33,491 nt of DNA, taken from an uncultured Opitutales bacterium. Lineage in GTDB: Bacteria; Verrucomicrobiota; Verrucomicrobiia; Opitutales; Intestinicryptomonadaceae. The stretch is taken from contig CALXOC010000078.1 of the NCBI GenBank assembly GCA_944389915.1, positions 1 through 33,491 on the forward strand, given 5' to 3'. Within the stretch, counting starts at the first letter, position 1; each line of letters opens with the position of its first letter. Both the position numbers and the translations under genes were made by a program. Under the pieces are notes generated by a model, which saw only the letters and a list, made by a program, of their open reading frames with translations, was not told the origin of the DNA and made no database searches. This document shows, piece by piece, positions 24,034 through 32,679 of the stretch.

Positions 24034-26949
24034 TCAGAGAGAGTCCCTTATCTTTTCTATGATTTTCTCGTCGCTTTTAAGCGCGTTTATAGGATTCAGC
24101 CTAACGCCGAAAGACGGATTTTCTATAGAGCCGTCCACTTTTATCTGAACGGTGTTCGTTATCGGGTTTATCAGCGATATAACATCGCTCACAATTGGGA
24201 CGGAAAGCCCTCCAAAGGGAGTCAGCACCAAAGTAGCGCGTATGTCGTCTTCAAGAAAGTTGTAGGAAGCAGCCCCCTTTATCTGCATTACCGGGCCTCC
24301 AAGTTCCAGGCGGGTGAATTCAACTTCCCCATCTGCCATGCAAAACGGGCTGTTGGCGTATGTTATATCAAAACTTCCAAGAGGAAGCCTGAGCGCGGAA
24401 AGGGCCCTGGACAGCATCCCAAACAAATGGAGTTTGCTAAGCTCTTTGTTTTCCACTTTCACATATCCGCCCCCTACAGCCCTGCCAATATCGCCCAAAT
24501 CCCCGGACAAAGATATGCCCACGCTTACAAGGCCATTTTCTCCGTCCGAGGCTATGCGCGAATCCGAGGAATCCGGAGAGCCGTTGGAATTCCCCTCCTT
24601 CTTCCCCGTGCCGGATTTGTCTCCGAGAGAGACCAGAAAGGAAATAAAATCAGCCTGATTCATGTTGTCGGCATTGAGATTCGCCTTAAAGTCCATTCCC
24701 CCGCCGGACCGTTTGCGCAAGGATACGTTTCCGCCTCCATTTCCATTGCAAAACCCAAAAGCGGCATCTTCTATTTGAGTGTTTATCTTGTCGCTCTTCG
24801 CGTTGAAACTTAGATTCTCCAAGACTATTCCCTCTATGTTTGTGGAGCCTGGGCCAAAAGCGGACACATTAAACACGTCCCGCATGTCGGGATCGGTGCG
24901 GCTATTGAAAAGCTCCGCGTTTAGGGTTATTCGCGGAGCCTCCGAAAATTTAACTATGTCAAAAACTTCGCGGGCATCGTCGCCGCCCAAAGCGCTAAGT
25001 TCGTCGCAATTCAAATCGGACTCGAGAAAAATTCTCTGCTTTTTAAAGGTTGTTATGCCGTCTTCTCCGTACAGCCATTCGATAATGCCGTGAGCGTTTC
25101 TGCTTTTTGCCCTGATAGCAAGATCGTAGAGGCTTATGCGCTGCGGAGTAACCCACACGTCAACATGAAAGCCGGAAAAATTTACCCCCCTATAAGCTGC
25201 ATTCTCGCCCTTGACGTTGGCATAGCACCAGATAAATTCGGGCTTACCCCAAGTGCCTTCCACGCAAACGTCCCCGTACGGAAAATTTTTTGCGCCTTCA
25301 AAGGAAAACGACGACATCAACTTTCCCCACCAAGGTGCCATAAAACTCGATATCGCCATAGGCCTCAGATTTCCCTTAATCCTGATAAAATATTCGTTGT
25401 TTTTTACATTCTGGGTAAATGAGCCATTCACCTGCCATCCTTCGCGAGTTTCTACAATAATATTTGACGCCCTAAATATATTTCCGTCAAAATCGGCATG
25501 GGCGGAACAAAATTCAACAGGTATGTCCATTATTGTAAGGTTTGAAGCCTCTATATTTGATGACATGCAAATAGTCTTAGATCCCGTATTGTAACTTAGC
25601 GTCCCCGAAAGCCCCAAGCCGTCGGGAAAAGAAAACTTATCAAGCTCTTTTATATTTGAGAACTCGCTTCGCCGAAATACAACCGACGGATCTATGTTGC
25701 CAGCGAAATCGGCTTTTACGATAAAAGATCTGAAATCCTCTAATAGGTTAATCTTCGCGTCAAAGCGTTGAAAGTCCATTGCCACAAATAGCTTCCAGTC
25801 TTCCCCCCATACATATGCGTCTATATAGTCTTTCCGAATGGATACATTGTCTATAACCGCCCCTTCAAACTCGATTTTTTTCGCCCACAAATCCAGAGCT
25901 TCAAGAGCGTAATTTCCCGGATCCGCAATGACTTCCGCCGTAGCGTTTATATTCTCAAGTTTGGCTATGCCGTCTGAACTTAGCTCTGTTGCGGAAAAAA
26001 ATGCCGTAATTTTTTCATTTCCCATTCCGACAGACTTGCAGATAAACTTTATCGACATGTCTTTTGCCCGAACTTCCCTGTCGTAAGCCGAAAATACCAA
26101 CGCCCCGGACTTTAGCTCCGCGCGAATCCGATTGTCCCCATCGGGGCTAAACATGAATGACAAGTCTAAAACTGGGTCGCTAAATATCTCGGAGTATTTT
26201 GTAAATTCGGGCGCAAATGCCAGAATTGAATCGAGCTTGTTGGCATAGGATGCCACTGACCCCACGCCGGATTTGCCTACGGTTCCGGATTTTGAGCTTT
26301 CTCCCGATAGCCTGATTCCGCGCGGAGCCAGAGCCGACGCGAATTCGTTGAAATTAAAGTTATCGTTAATAGTGCCGTTTGCGCTGATGAGAGTCTTGCC
26401 TATTCTAAAGGTCAGGTTCTCGAGATTCCACCATGAACCTATATTGTACATGGAAGCCGATATGTCGCGCAAGATTGGATTGGAATCAAGCCTTGTGTAT
26501 GTAGGTCCAAGCCTGCCGTTTGTTATTCCTATGCGCTTTATGCGGAACTCCCCCCTTAATAGAGGCATAGTCCAAAAAGAGACCCTCAATCTTGAGGCCT
26601 TAAAAAAGTTTTCCGGAGTCCCTACAAACCGAACCGCCACGGAATTGATGTCGAGATTTCCGGACAAGCCGAGCCTCATGGTATCGTATTCCACCGCGTA
26701 GCCTTCTTCTTCCAGCGCAGACTTCAGCCTTTCGTCGACAAAATCCGGCAATGGTATTCCGCCATAGTTGCACAAGAGAAAAAGCGCAAATGCCATGATA
26801 GCGGCAAAGGCCATTAGAAATAGGTTGAGAACCCAAAGAGCGCGCCAAAACGCGTTGAGCAAAAATGTGAAAAACTTTAGTCCTTTTACCGTCAACTTTC
26901 TTTTGGGGAAAAGCCCCCCCCTTTCGCGCCTTTTGCGGGAGCGCGGCAT
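24034..26949 (-). CDS. AsmA-like (YhdP/TamB-superfamily) envelope protein
   Basis: The 971-residue protein has a basic N-terminus, one membrane anchor at about residues 31-58, and then a very long beta-rich region. The C-terminal part matches the AsmA-like C-terminal domain seen in YhdP/TamB relatives: GYVKVENKELSKLHLFGMLS, LGSFDITYANSPFCMADGEV, LGGPVMQIKGAASYNFLED, TPFGGLSVPIVSDV, then IENPSFGVRLNPI. Such proteins form bridge-like channels that carry phospholipid between inner and outer membranes. I infer a periplasmic bridge or maintenance role. ATG 26949 is chosen over the upstream TTG 26970. It lies 56 bases after the DUF4340 gene and 44 before the sugar dehydrogenase gene. Confidence 0.8.
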   Translation of the reverse strand: MPRSRKRRERGGLFPKRKLTVKGLKFFTFLLNAFWRALWVLNLFLMAFAAIMAFALFLLCNYGGIPLPDFVDERLKSALEEEGYAVEYDTMRLGLSGNLDINSVAVRFVGTPENFFKASRLRVSFWTMPLLRGEFRIKRIGITNGRLGPTYTRLDSNPILRDISASMYNIGSWWNLENLTFRIGKTLISANGTINDNFNFNEFASALAPRGIRLSGESSKSGTVGKSGVGSVASYANKLDSILAFAPEFTKYSEIFSDPVLDLSFMFSPDGDNRIRAELKSGALVFSAYDREVRAKDMSIKFICKSVGMGNEKITAFFSATELSSDGIAKLENINATAEVIADPGNYALEALDLWAKKIEFEGAVIDNVSIRKDYIDAYVWGEDWKLFVAMDFQRFDAKINLLEDFRSFIVKADFAGNIDPSVVFRRSEFSNIKELDKFSFPDGLGLSGTLSYNTGSKTICMSSNIEASNLTIMDIPVEFCSAHADFDGNIFRASNIIVETREGWQVNGSFTQNVKNNEYFIRIKGNLRPMAISSFMAPWWGKLMSSFSFEGAKNFPYGDVCVEGTWGKPEFIWCYANVKGENAAYRGVNFSGFHVDVWVTPQRISLYDLAIRAKSRNAHGIIEWLYGEDGITTFKKQRIFLESDLNCDELSALGGDDAREVFDIVKFSEAPRITLNAELFNSRTDPDMRDVFNVSAFGPGSTNIEGIVLENLSFNAKSDKINTQIEDAAFGFCNGNGGGNVSLRKRSGGGMDFKANLNADNMNQADFISFLVSLGDKSGTGKKEGNSNGSPDSSDSRIASDGENGLVSVGISLSGDLGDIGRAVGGGYVKVENKELSKLHLFGMLSRALSALRLPLGSFDITYANSPFCMADGEVEFTRLELGGPVMQIKGAASYNFLEDDIRATLVLTPFGGLSVPIVSDVISLINPITNTVQIKVDGSIENPSFGVRLNPINALKSDEKIIEKIRDSL

Positions 26950-27005
26950 TGCGCGCACCCGCGTTTGCAATAATGAAATTCAGCCCTTCCCGCCAAGCGC
27001 GCGGC

Positions 27006-28889
27006 CTACAAATTTCCCGGCGCGGAAGGTGCAGGCCTGCTTATATCCCTCGAGATTGAAGCATCTTGAGTAAGTTCAAAAATAGCCTCTATGTTTTGCT
27101 GGGTCAACTCGAACACTGCATCCGGTTTCTTCGTGCCCCCATACTGGGTTGTGCCTCCAATGCGCTTGGTAAAATACCATCTGCGCTGTTCCGCCACAGT
27201 AGATCCGGTCCCCAAGAGCTCAAAAGACAAATCCATGGCGTACAGCCACTGCTGCTCCCCCTCTCCGGGCAAATTGAAACCCTTGTCTGCAAAAGGCGCA
27301 TCCAAATAATTTTTTACCGTGAACAGGCGGACTTCCCTCAATAAATGCCTCGCGGCTATAGCGCTTCGCATGGGCAATTTTCTTATGACATTGTCAAAAT
27401 TGCCGTCCGCAGACTTTATGTCAAAAAGCACCTTCCCGCTTTGGATATCGGAAATTGCAAGCGAAGTTATACGGGCCGCCTCCGGCAAAATTTCAAGAAT
27501 GCGCGAGCGATAATGCAAAAAATTCGTATCCGCAACCTCGTAAAGCTCGCGCGATATTCCGTAAACGGCATCGCTTCCGTCTATCGAGGCGTACATCAGT
27601 CGCGCGCCGCCGTATTTGTAAACGGAACCTATGCTCAGAGTAATGGAAGTCTGGTCTGACTGGGTTAAAGTTATCTTTAAAGAGTCGGCGCCTATACCAT
27701 AACGGCTCTTGTCCCCCCCGGTAGAATCGCTAACAAACTGACGCGCGCGCACCTTCTCCAGCTTCATAAGAAGATCATTCACAAGCCCTACATCCGCCGA
27801 GGCGGTCAGCGTCCCCCCGTCCTTTGAACTTCCTATAACGTCCCAAATCCCGGTTTTTAATTTTCGCAAATTTATTCCCCTGCCGCCCCTCGATATGTCG
27901 ACGCCGACGACATTGTTTATGTCGAATTTTAAAAAGGATTTTTCCCTCAAGGTATTTTGTATGGAACCAAGATTCTTGAATACCGAAGCGTCAACGGTAA
28001 ACACCGTAGGATTATCCTCAAGGCGCGCGTAAATGCGTTTTCCGTCCTTTGTAGGGGAACCGAGCAACAAAACCTGCCTGCGGTTAGTGCCCTCGAGAGT
28101 TATGCTCGCGGGAAGCACGGATATGTCAAAACCGGTCCTATCAGATGAGTCAACGCTAAAATCTTTGGCGCTTGTCTGGCAGATTTCATTCAAGAATGCC
28201 TCCACCTCCTGCGGATCGGCATTGGCAACAATGGGGGTTTCAAATTTCCATTTGCCCATCTCGCGCTTCAAGCCTATGCGCCTGAACGCCGCTTTTGACT
28301 GAGTGGCTAAATCCCCAACAGGCAATCTTATTGAAAACGCCGAAACCTCAAAGCGTGGAATGTCGAATACGCTTTGATTCCTAAGGCGCTCCACGTCAAC
28401 TATCAGGCCGTTCACAAACTCCTTGTTGACAACTATCACCCTGCGCCCATTTTCGTCTAACATATAGACTCTGTCGCCTATGGGAGCGCTCTTGCCTATT
28501 TTTAGAGTCTGCATCTTCTCGCCATTGCCGTAGCGGAATATGAAAATAGGGTCGTCGAGGCCGTACTCGGCTAAGCCGTGGCCGTGCTTGGATATCTCGT
28601 CAAGCGAAAAACTCGTCTCCCTGTCGAGAAATTCCAACTGGTTTCTTATCCTGTTTACGGCAAATAAATTCGCCCGCCAATCTATGGGGGAGACTATCCT
28701 CCACCTGTTGTTTTCCAATTTGAGGATGCGGGGTTTGTCTATTCCCTTTCCCGATATTTCGAGAGTCGTGAAAGGTATTATAGACGTGGCCGGCGCCGGC
28801 TCGTCAATCTTGTCCCGTTCCAGCGACCATATGCAGAAAAACAAAACTATATTGGCTAAGAGCAAAAATATCGTAAGTCTGAAACGCAT
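27006..28889 (-). CDS. DUF4340-domain protein of the Gld-type ABC cassette
   Basis: The 627-residue product has an N-terminal hydrophobic anchor (about 4-22, FRLTIFLLLANIVLFFCIW) and a long periplasmic part. That part contains repeated units with WRIVSPIDWRANLFAVNRI, then LKIGKSAPIGDRVYMLDENG and related segments at about 225-300 and 330-460, typical of the repeated DUF4340 domain. Members accompany GldA-GldF-GldG-type ABC transporters in many PVC and Bacteroidota genomes, as here, but have no established function. ATG 28889 is the clear start. The gene follows gldG by 17 bases and belongs to its operon. I infer an extracytoplasmic accessory subunit. Confidence 0.85.
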   Translation of the reverse strand: MRFRLTIFLLLANIVLFFCIWSLERDKIDEPAPATSIIPFTTLEISGKGIDKPRILKLENNRWRIVSPIDWRANLFAVNRIRNQLEFLDRETSFSLDEISKHGHGLAEYGLDDPIFIFRYGNGEKMQTLKIGKSAPIGDRVYMLDENGRRVIVVNKEFVNGLIVDVERLRNQSVFDIPRFEVSAFSIRLPVGDLATQSKAAFRRIGLKREMGKWKFETPIVANADPQEVEAFLNEICQTSAKDFSVDSSDRTGFDISVLPASITLEGTNRRQVLLLGSPTKDGKRIYARLEDNPTVFTVDASVFKNLGSIQNTLREKSFLKFDINNVVGVDISRGGRGINLRKLKTGIWDVIGSSKDGGTLTASADVGLVNDLLMKLEKVRARQFVSDSTGGDKSRYGIGADSLKITLTQSDQTSITLSIGSVYKYGGARLMYASIDGSDAVYGISRELYEVADTNFLHYRSRILEILPEAARITSLAISDIQSGKVLFDIKSADGNFDNVIRKLPMRSAIAARHLLREVRLFTVKNYLDAPFADKGFNLPGEGEQQWLYAMDLSFELLGTGSTVAEQRRWYFTKRIGGTTQYGGTKKPDAVFELTQQNIEAIFELTQDASISRDISRPAPSAPGNL

Positions 28890-28906
28890 TGTTTTCTCCC
28901 TTCAAA

Positions 28907-30388
28907 TCATCGCCGGCGCATAAACGACACTATTATTCCCACTAAGAGTATTGCAAACGCAAATCCGAAAAACCTCAAGGCCAGAGAGAACACCTCGTTT
29001 CTGGATAAGGTAATTGAGTATGTGCGCACAGCGCGCGGAGGTATGTTTAACATATTGTCCTCCTCAAGCATCCAGTTCACGGCATTCAGGGCCATTTTTG
29101 AGTTTCCAAGCCTGTTAAACCACCTATTGGCTATAAAATTTTCGTCTCCGAACACCAAAAGCTTCCCGCCGGGAATATTTAACCCGAGATCCCCGCCTCC
29201 TGTCCGGGACGCAACCATGGCCAACGGAAGGGGCCCGCGCAAATCTACATCGGAATCGTAGCGCTGCATTCCCCCTTTTGCGTACGATTTCTCGCCCCAA
29301 CTTGACTTGCCGCTGAGTATCACCGGACTCAGTTTTAAAGTATCGTCTATGGGCGAACCCATGTCGGGGCGGACCGGCCTGACAGAGCCGAACTGAACGG
29401 GCATATCGGTCTCTATCAGGTATTTTGTTATGGGGTGCGGCTTCTGCGGAAAACTCCTTGCTATTAAATCCCCGCCACCGCTTTCGTAATCGCCACTGGA
29501 GTCGAGTATCAGCATGTCGTCGCTCATTATTCCCCATTCAAATAGTATTTCCTCCAAACCGTGCAATGGCCCCATGTCGAGAAATACGGCAACCCTTCCG
29601 TTCGAATTTAATAAATATTTTCTTATTGCGTCTATCTCCCGCGGCAAAAATGCTGCTTTTGAACCGGCTATTATGAGCAAATCGCAATCTTTTGGAACCT
29701 CCCTAAGCTCGCTAAGATCCAGTTCTGACAGTTTGTAGTTCCGCGCACTCAAAGCGTTGGCAAATTCCGAAAGGCCGTAAGAAATATTTGTGCTCTTGTA
29801 GTTTAATTCGCCGTGGCCTTTCAGAAAATAAATGTGCGGCTCCTTTCCGGAGGCTACATTAAGAATTGCGGAACTTAAAAGAGCCTCTGCCATGAAATCG
29901 CGTCCAGATGAAGACGAGTTGTAAAATTCAAGTATGGGAATCCTCTTGTACCGGGATCCCGACGCAACAACAACGCAGTCTTCTAAATCCGAGCCGAAAC
30001 GCGCCGCCAACTCCTCAGCCTTCTTGTTTTCCAAATGCGGATTTACAAACTCAAAAGTTACAGGGGCCGACTTTTTTGAAAGGTAGGCGTACTGCTTAAA
30101 TACGGAGCGCAAGTCGCGTATTATAGAGGCGCTTTCCCTGTCGTTCGTTCCCTGCGAAATTATGGCGTAAATCTCGACGGGGGCCGCCAAATTTTTTACA
30201 TACGCCGCGCTCTCCGGAGACAGGGAGTTTCTCCTGTTCTCGGAAAAATCCCATCTGACGTAATGCCGTGCGGCCATAAAATTCAATCCAAGATACAGAA
30301 TAATTCCAAAAATTATCTGCAGCCACAGGTTGATTTTGCGAGCGCGCGATGCGCTCTTGAAATCGTCGGATTTTCCTCCAGAACTCAT
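28907..30388 (-). CDS. GldG-like ABC transporter auxiliary protein
   Basis: The 493-residue protein has a membrane helix at about 23-40, a long extracytoplasmic domain and a C-terminal helix at about 467-488 followed by RRR. The start of the domain reads RWDFSENRRNSLSPES, the typical GldG opening. Later come FVNPHLENKKAEELA, YFLKGHGELNY, SGLS-like segments and AVFLDMGPLHG, all of the GldG/IFT52-like family. GldG partners GldA and GldF in flavobacterial gliding and is found widely in non-gliding bacteria as an ABC accessory. ATG 30388 overlaps the permease gene end by four bases. The substrate is unknown. Confidence 0.88.
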   Translation of the reverse strand: MSSGGKSDDFKSASRARKINLWLQIIFGIILYLGLNFMAARHYVRWDFSENRRNSLSPESAAYVKNLAAPVEIYAIISQGTNDRESASIIRDLRSVFKQYAYLSKKSAPVTFEFVNPHLENKKAEELAARFGSDLEDCVVVASGSRYKRIPILEFYNSSSSGRDFMAEALLSSAILNVASGKEPHIYFLKGHGELNYKSTNISYGLSEFANALSARNYKLSELDLSELREVPKDCDLLIIAGSKAAFLPREIDAIRKYLLNSNGRVAVFLDMGPLHGLEEILFEWGIMSDDMLILDSSGDYESGGGDLIARSFPQKPHPITKYLIETDMPVQFGSVRPVRPDMGSPIDDTLKLSPVILSGKSSWGEKSYAKGGMQRYDSDVDLRGPLPLAMVASRTGGGDLGLNIPGGKLLVFGDENFIANRWFNRLGNSKMALNAVNWMLEEDNMLNIPPRAVRTYSITLSRNEVFSLALRFFGFAFAILLVGIIVSFMRRR

Positions 30389-31152
30389 GCGCTTTTCGCC
30401 TCCGTAACAAGTGTGGTTAGCGCCAACAATAAAATTGCCGTGCTGAAATATAAAAAGAAGGGCCGGGTATCGAACAACGCCGAGCTAAAGTCCTCAAGGT
30501 GCCTGAATGTTTGAATATAGTCGGCCGGCCTCAATATCCATTCCATGCCGGACCCCTCGGTTACCGGAAGGCTCGCAAGCAAGCCCGCCCCCACTATCGA
30601 CATAAAGAGCATTCCAAAAGACAACATTCCCGCAACAAGAGTCGTCCGCGTGAGGGAGCTTGAAAATATGCCTATGGCAACATACATGGCTCCGCTTACA
30701 AATATGAACACATATCCTGAAAACATTTGGTGGACGTCGAAAAGGCGAGCGTCCGCAGATACGCTTGGAAGGTACATCTGCGTCACGACAGGGAATAGAA
30801 GGGTTGAAACCCACAACAGCGAATAAAAAAAGTAGCTCGCCAAAAATTTTGAAAATACTATTTGCCACGCGGTAACCGGAGTGGTCATCAGGGTTGCGAG
30901 CGTTCCCATCCGGCGCTCCTCCGCCAGACTTCTCATTGTCAATAGAGGCACCATAAAAAGCACCGGGACCCAAAACACCGACAAAAATTTTTCAGTTGGA
31001 GACTGCTGGCTCGGCGTCAGGCTTATATCGTACAAACTAATCAAATACATAAGCCCCATGAAACACAGGAAAAGGAAGGCCGCTATATAGGTAGACGGCG
31101 ATATGCACATTAGCCAAATCTGGTATTTGCAGAGTGTAATGAACCTTCTCAT
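30385..31152 (-). CDS. ABC-2 type permease (GldF-like)
   Basis: This 255-residue integral membrane protein has about six helices. The region after the second helix reads VPLLTMRSLAEERRMGTLATLMTTPVTAWQ, split here as LLTMRSLAEERR and GTLATLMTTPVT; it is the hallmark of GldF and related ABC-2 permeases and couples to the ATPase. The gene begins immediately after the ATPase stop (TAA then ATG, no gap) and overlaps the GldG-like gene by four bases. It should form the channel or mechano-transmission part of an export or energising complex at the inner membrane. Any cargo, or a role in motility, is unproven. Confidence 0.88.
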   Translation of the reverse strand: MRRFITLCKYQIWLMCISPSTYIAAFLFLCFMGLMYLISLYDISLTPSQQSPTEKFLSVFWVPVLFMVPLLTMRSLAEERRMGTLATLMTTPVTAWQIVFSKFLASYFFYSLLWVSTLLFPVVTQMYLPSVSADARLFDVHQMFSGYVFIFVSGAMYVAIGIFSSSLTRTTLVAGMLSFGMLFMSIVGAGLLASLPVTEGSGMEWILRPADYIQTFRHLEDFSSALFDTRPFFLYFSTAILLLALTTLVTEAKSA

Positions 31153-32166
31153 TTAAATTTCATCTTCCTCTCTATCCGGCTTCTTCGAAGTGCGGGACTC
31201 CTCCCAACTCCTGCGGGTGGCCACCATAAATATCTCCTCAAGGCTCGGCTTTTGCTCGGATACCTCCCTGAGAGCCAAACGCGCGTCTTTGGACAACTCC
31301 CCAACTATTGTAGCGCCAAGCCCCGAATTTTCGGGAGCGCGCAATATATATGTAAAATAGCCGTCGGATTCGGGCACCCCCGACTCTATCTCTATTCCGC
31401 GCCCCAAATACAGCGCTATTTTCTCAAAATCAGCCCTCCCCGCCTTGAGGGACACTTTGTACTTCGAATAAGGTATGAAATCCTTGCGCAGGCTGTCGGG
31501 CGAGCCGCTTGCAACTATCGCGCCCTGGTTTATTATTATGACCCTGTCGCAAACAAGTTCTATCTCTGGCAAAATGTGGCTGCTTATTATTACGCTCATC
31601 TTGCCGCGCAAGCTGTTTATCAACTTGCGAATAGCAAGAATTTGATGCGGATCCAAACCTATTGTGGGTTCGTCCATTATCACCACCTCTGGACGCGAAA
31701 GTATGGCGTCGGCTATGCCGACCCTCTGCCTGAAACCCTTCGACAGATTGCCTATAATGCTGTATGCCGCCTTCCTCTTGAGCTCGCATATTTCCATGGC
31801 TTCGTCAACCCGGCGCTTTATTTCAGCACCTGGAACGTCTTTTATCTTTGCCCTGAATTTTAGGTATTCCTTAACCCGCAAATCCTCGGGAAGCGGATTG
31901 TTCTCGGGCATGAAGCCTATGTGCTTTCGCGCCTCATCGGGCATGGAAGCCACGCTTACACCGCATATTTCTGCAGAACCCGACGTGGCGGGCATGAGAC
32001 CCGAAAGAATCTTCATAGTTGTGCTTTTCCCCGCCCCGTTGGGGCCGAGAAAGCCAACTACTTCGCCCTTCCCTATTCGAAAAGACACGTTGTTGAGGGC
32101 GGTTATAGAGCCATAGCGCTTGGTCAGCCGCCTAACTATTACTGAATTTGGAATATCGGAATCCAT
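31153..32166 (-). CDS. ABC transporter ATP-binding protein (GldA-like)
   Basis: The 337-residue ATPase from ATG 32166 has Walker A GPNGAGKS (41-48), a Q-loop region GFMPENNPLPEDL, the signature LSKGFRQRVGIADA, Walker B VVIMDEPTIGLD and switch SSHIL. The LSKGFRQR form and the PENNPL segment are typical of GldA and ABC-2-type ATPases. About 110 C-terminal residues follow the core, including a domain with TYILRAPENSG and SLEEIFM. GTG 32172 is an alternative start two codons upstream. It heads the Gld-type block and follows the acyl carrier gene by 52 bases. Two copies should pair with the GldF-like permease. Confidence 0.9.
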   Translation of the reverse strand: MDSDIPNSVIVRRLTKRYGSITALNNVSFRIGKGEVVGFLGPNGAGKSTTMKILSGLMPATSGSAEICGVSVASMPDEARKHIGFMPENNPLPEDLRVKEYLKFRAKIKDVPGAEIKRRVDEAMEICELKRKAAYSIIGNLSKGFRQRVGIADAILSRPEVVIMDEPTIGLDPHQILAIRKLINSLRGKMSVIISSHILPEIELVCDRVIIINQGAIVASGSPDSLRKDFIPYSKYKVSLKAGRADFEKIALYLGRGIEIESGVPESDGYFTYILRAPENSGLGATIVGELSKDARLALREVSEQKPSLEEIFMVATRRSWEESRTSKKPDREEDEI

Positions 32167-32218
32167 ACACACCGCTCAACGGCATGGGCAAGTTTACTTT
32201 AGCCCCGGCGCAAACTCC

Positions 32219-32578
32219 CTATTGCGAGACTTTGAACTTAATATAGGATTTTATGTCGCCAACCGTATGTATTTTCTGGACGTCCTCGTTGTCTATTCCC
32301 ATTCCAACGGCGTCTTCCACCGCAAGGACTATCTCCATCATTGTCAAGGAATCGAGACCGAGGTCATCAACCATCTTTAGGGAGTCTGGTGCGTTTTTTA
32401 AGAGTTCTTTTTTGTCGGGCTCAGCAAAGCGCTCAATTATGCCGAGAACCACGTCCCCCACTATCTCGGGGTTTCCGGTCTTTCTAAATTCCACGGCTTT
32501 TTCAATCGTTTCGGGGGAACAACGCTTGAGATTCTCGCGCAAAACTGCTTCGTCTTCTGAAGTAAAATTAGGGTTCAT
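32219..32578 (-). CDS. Acyl carrier protein with N-terminal extension
   Basis: The 119-residue protein has the acyl-carrier fold in its C-terminal 70 residues. LGLDSLTMMEI (73-83) carries the phosphopantetheine serine S77, followed by VEDAVGMGID and TVGDIKSYI, as in AcpP. About 40 extra residues precede the usual start, longer than the 75-80 residues of fatty-acid ACP, so a dedicated pathway is likely. The partner enzymes are not in the window. It is the first gene of the minus-strand run that ends in lpxB; lipid A acylation or another lipid product is possible but unproven. ATG 32578 is preferred to the TTG at 32596. Confidence 0.85.
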   Translation of the reverse strand: MNPNFTSEDEAVLRENLKRCSPETIEKAVEFRKTGNPEIVGDVVLGIIERFAEPDKKELLKNAPDSLKMVDDLGLDSLTMMEIVLAVEDAVGMGIDNEDVQKIHTVGDIKSYIKFKVSQ

Positions 32579-32581
32579 ATC

Positions 32582-32590
32582 ACTATAGCA
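32582..32590 (-). promoter_or_regulatory. Extended -10 box directly before the acyl carrier gene
   Basis: Read on the minus strand, TGCTATAGT (32590-32582) matches the extended -10 consensus TGnTATAAT in all but one base. It ends only three bases before ATG 32578, so a transcript would begin at or just inside the start codon. Either the mRNA is leaderless or the match is chance. Confidence 0.3.
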
Positions 32591-32679
32591 ACACAAACCT
32601 ATTGTCTTTTCAACAATATAAATTTGACTTTTTTCATTGCCCGAATTTGCAATTTGGGGCTATTTTCCCAAAAATATTC

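Noticed and set aside
31252..31863. 203-residue plus-strand frame opposite the GldA-like gene
   Set aside because: It has no domain, and the opposite strand encodes Walker A, signature and Walker B motifs over the same bases.
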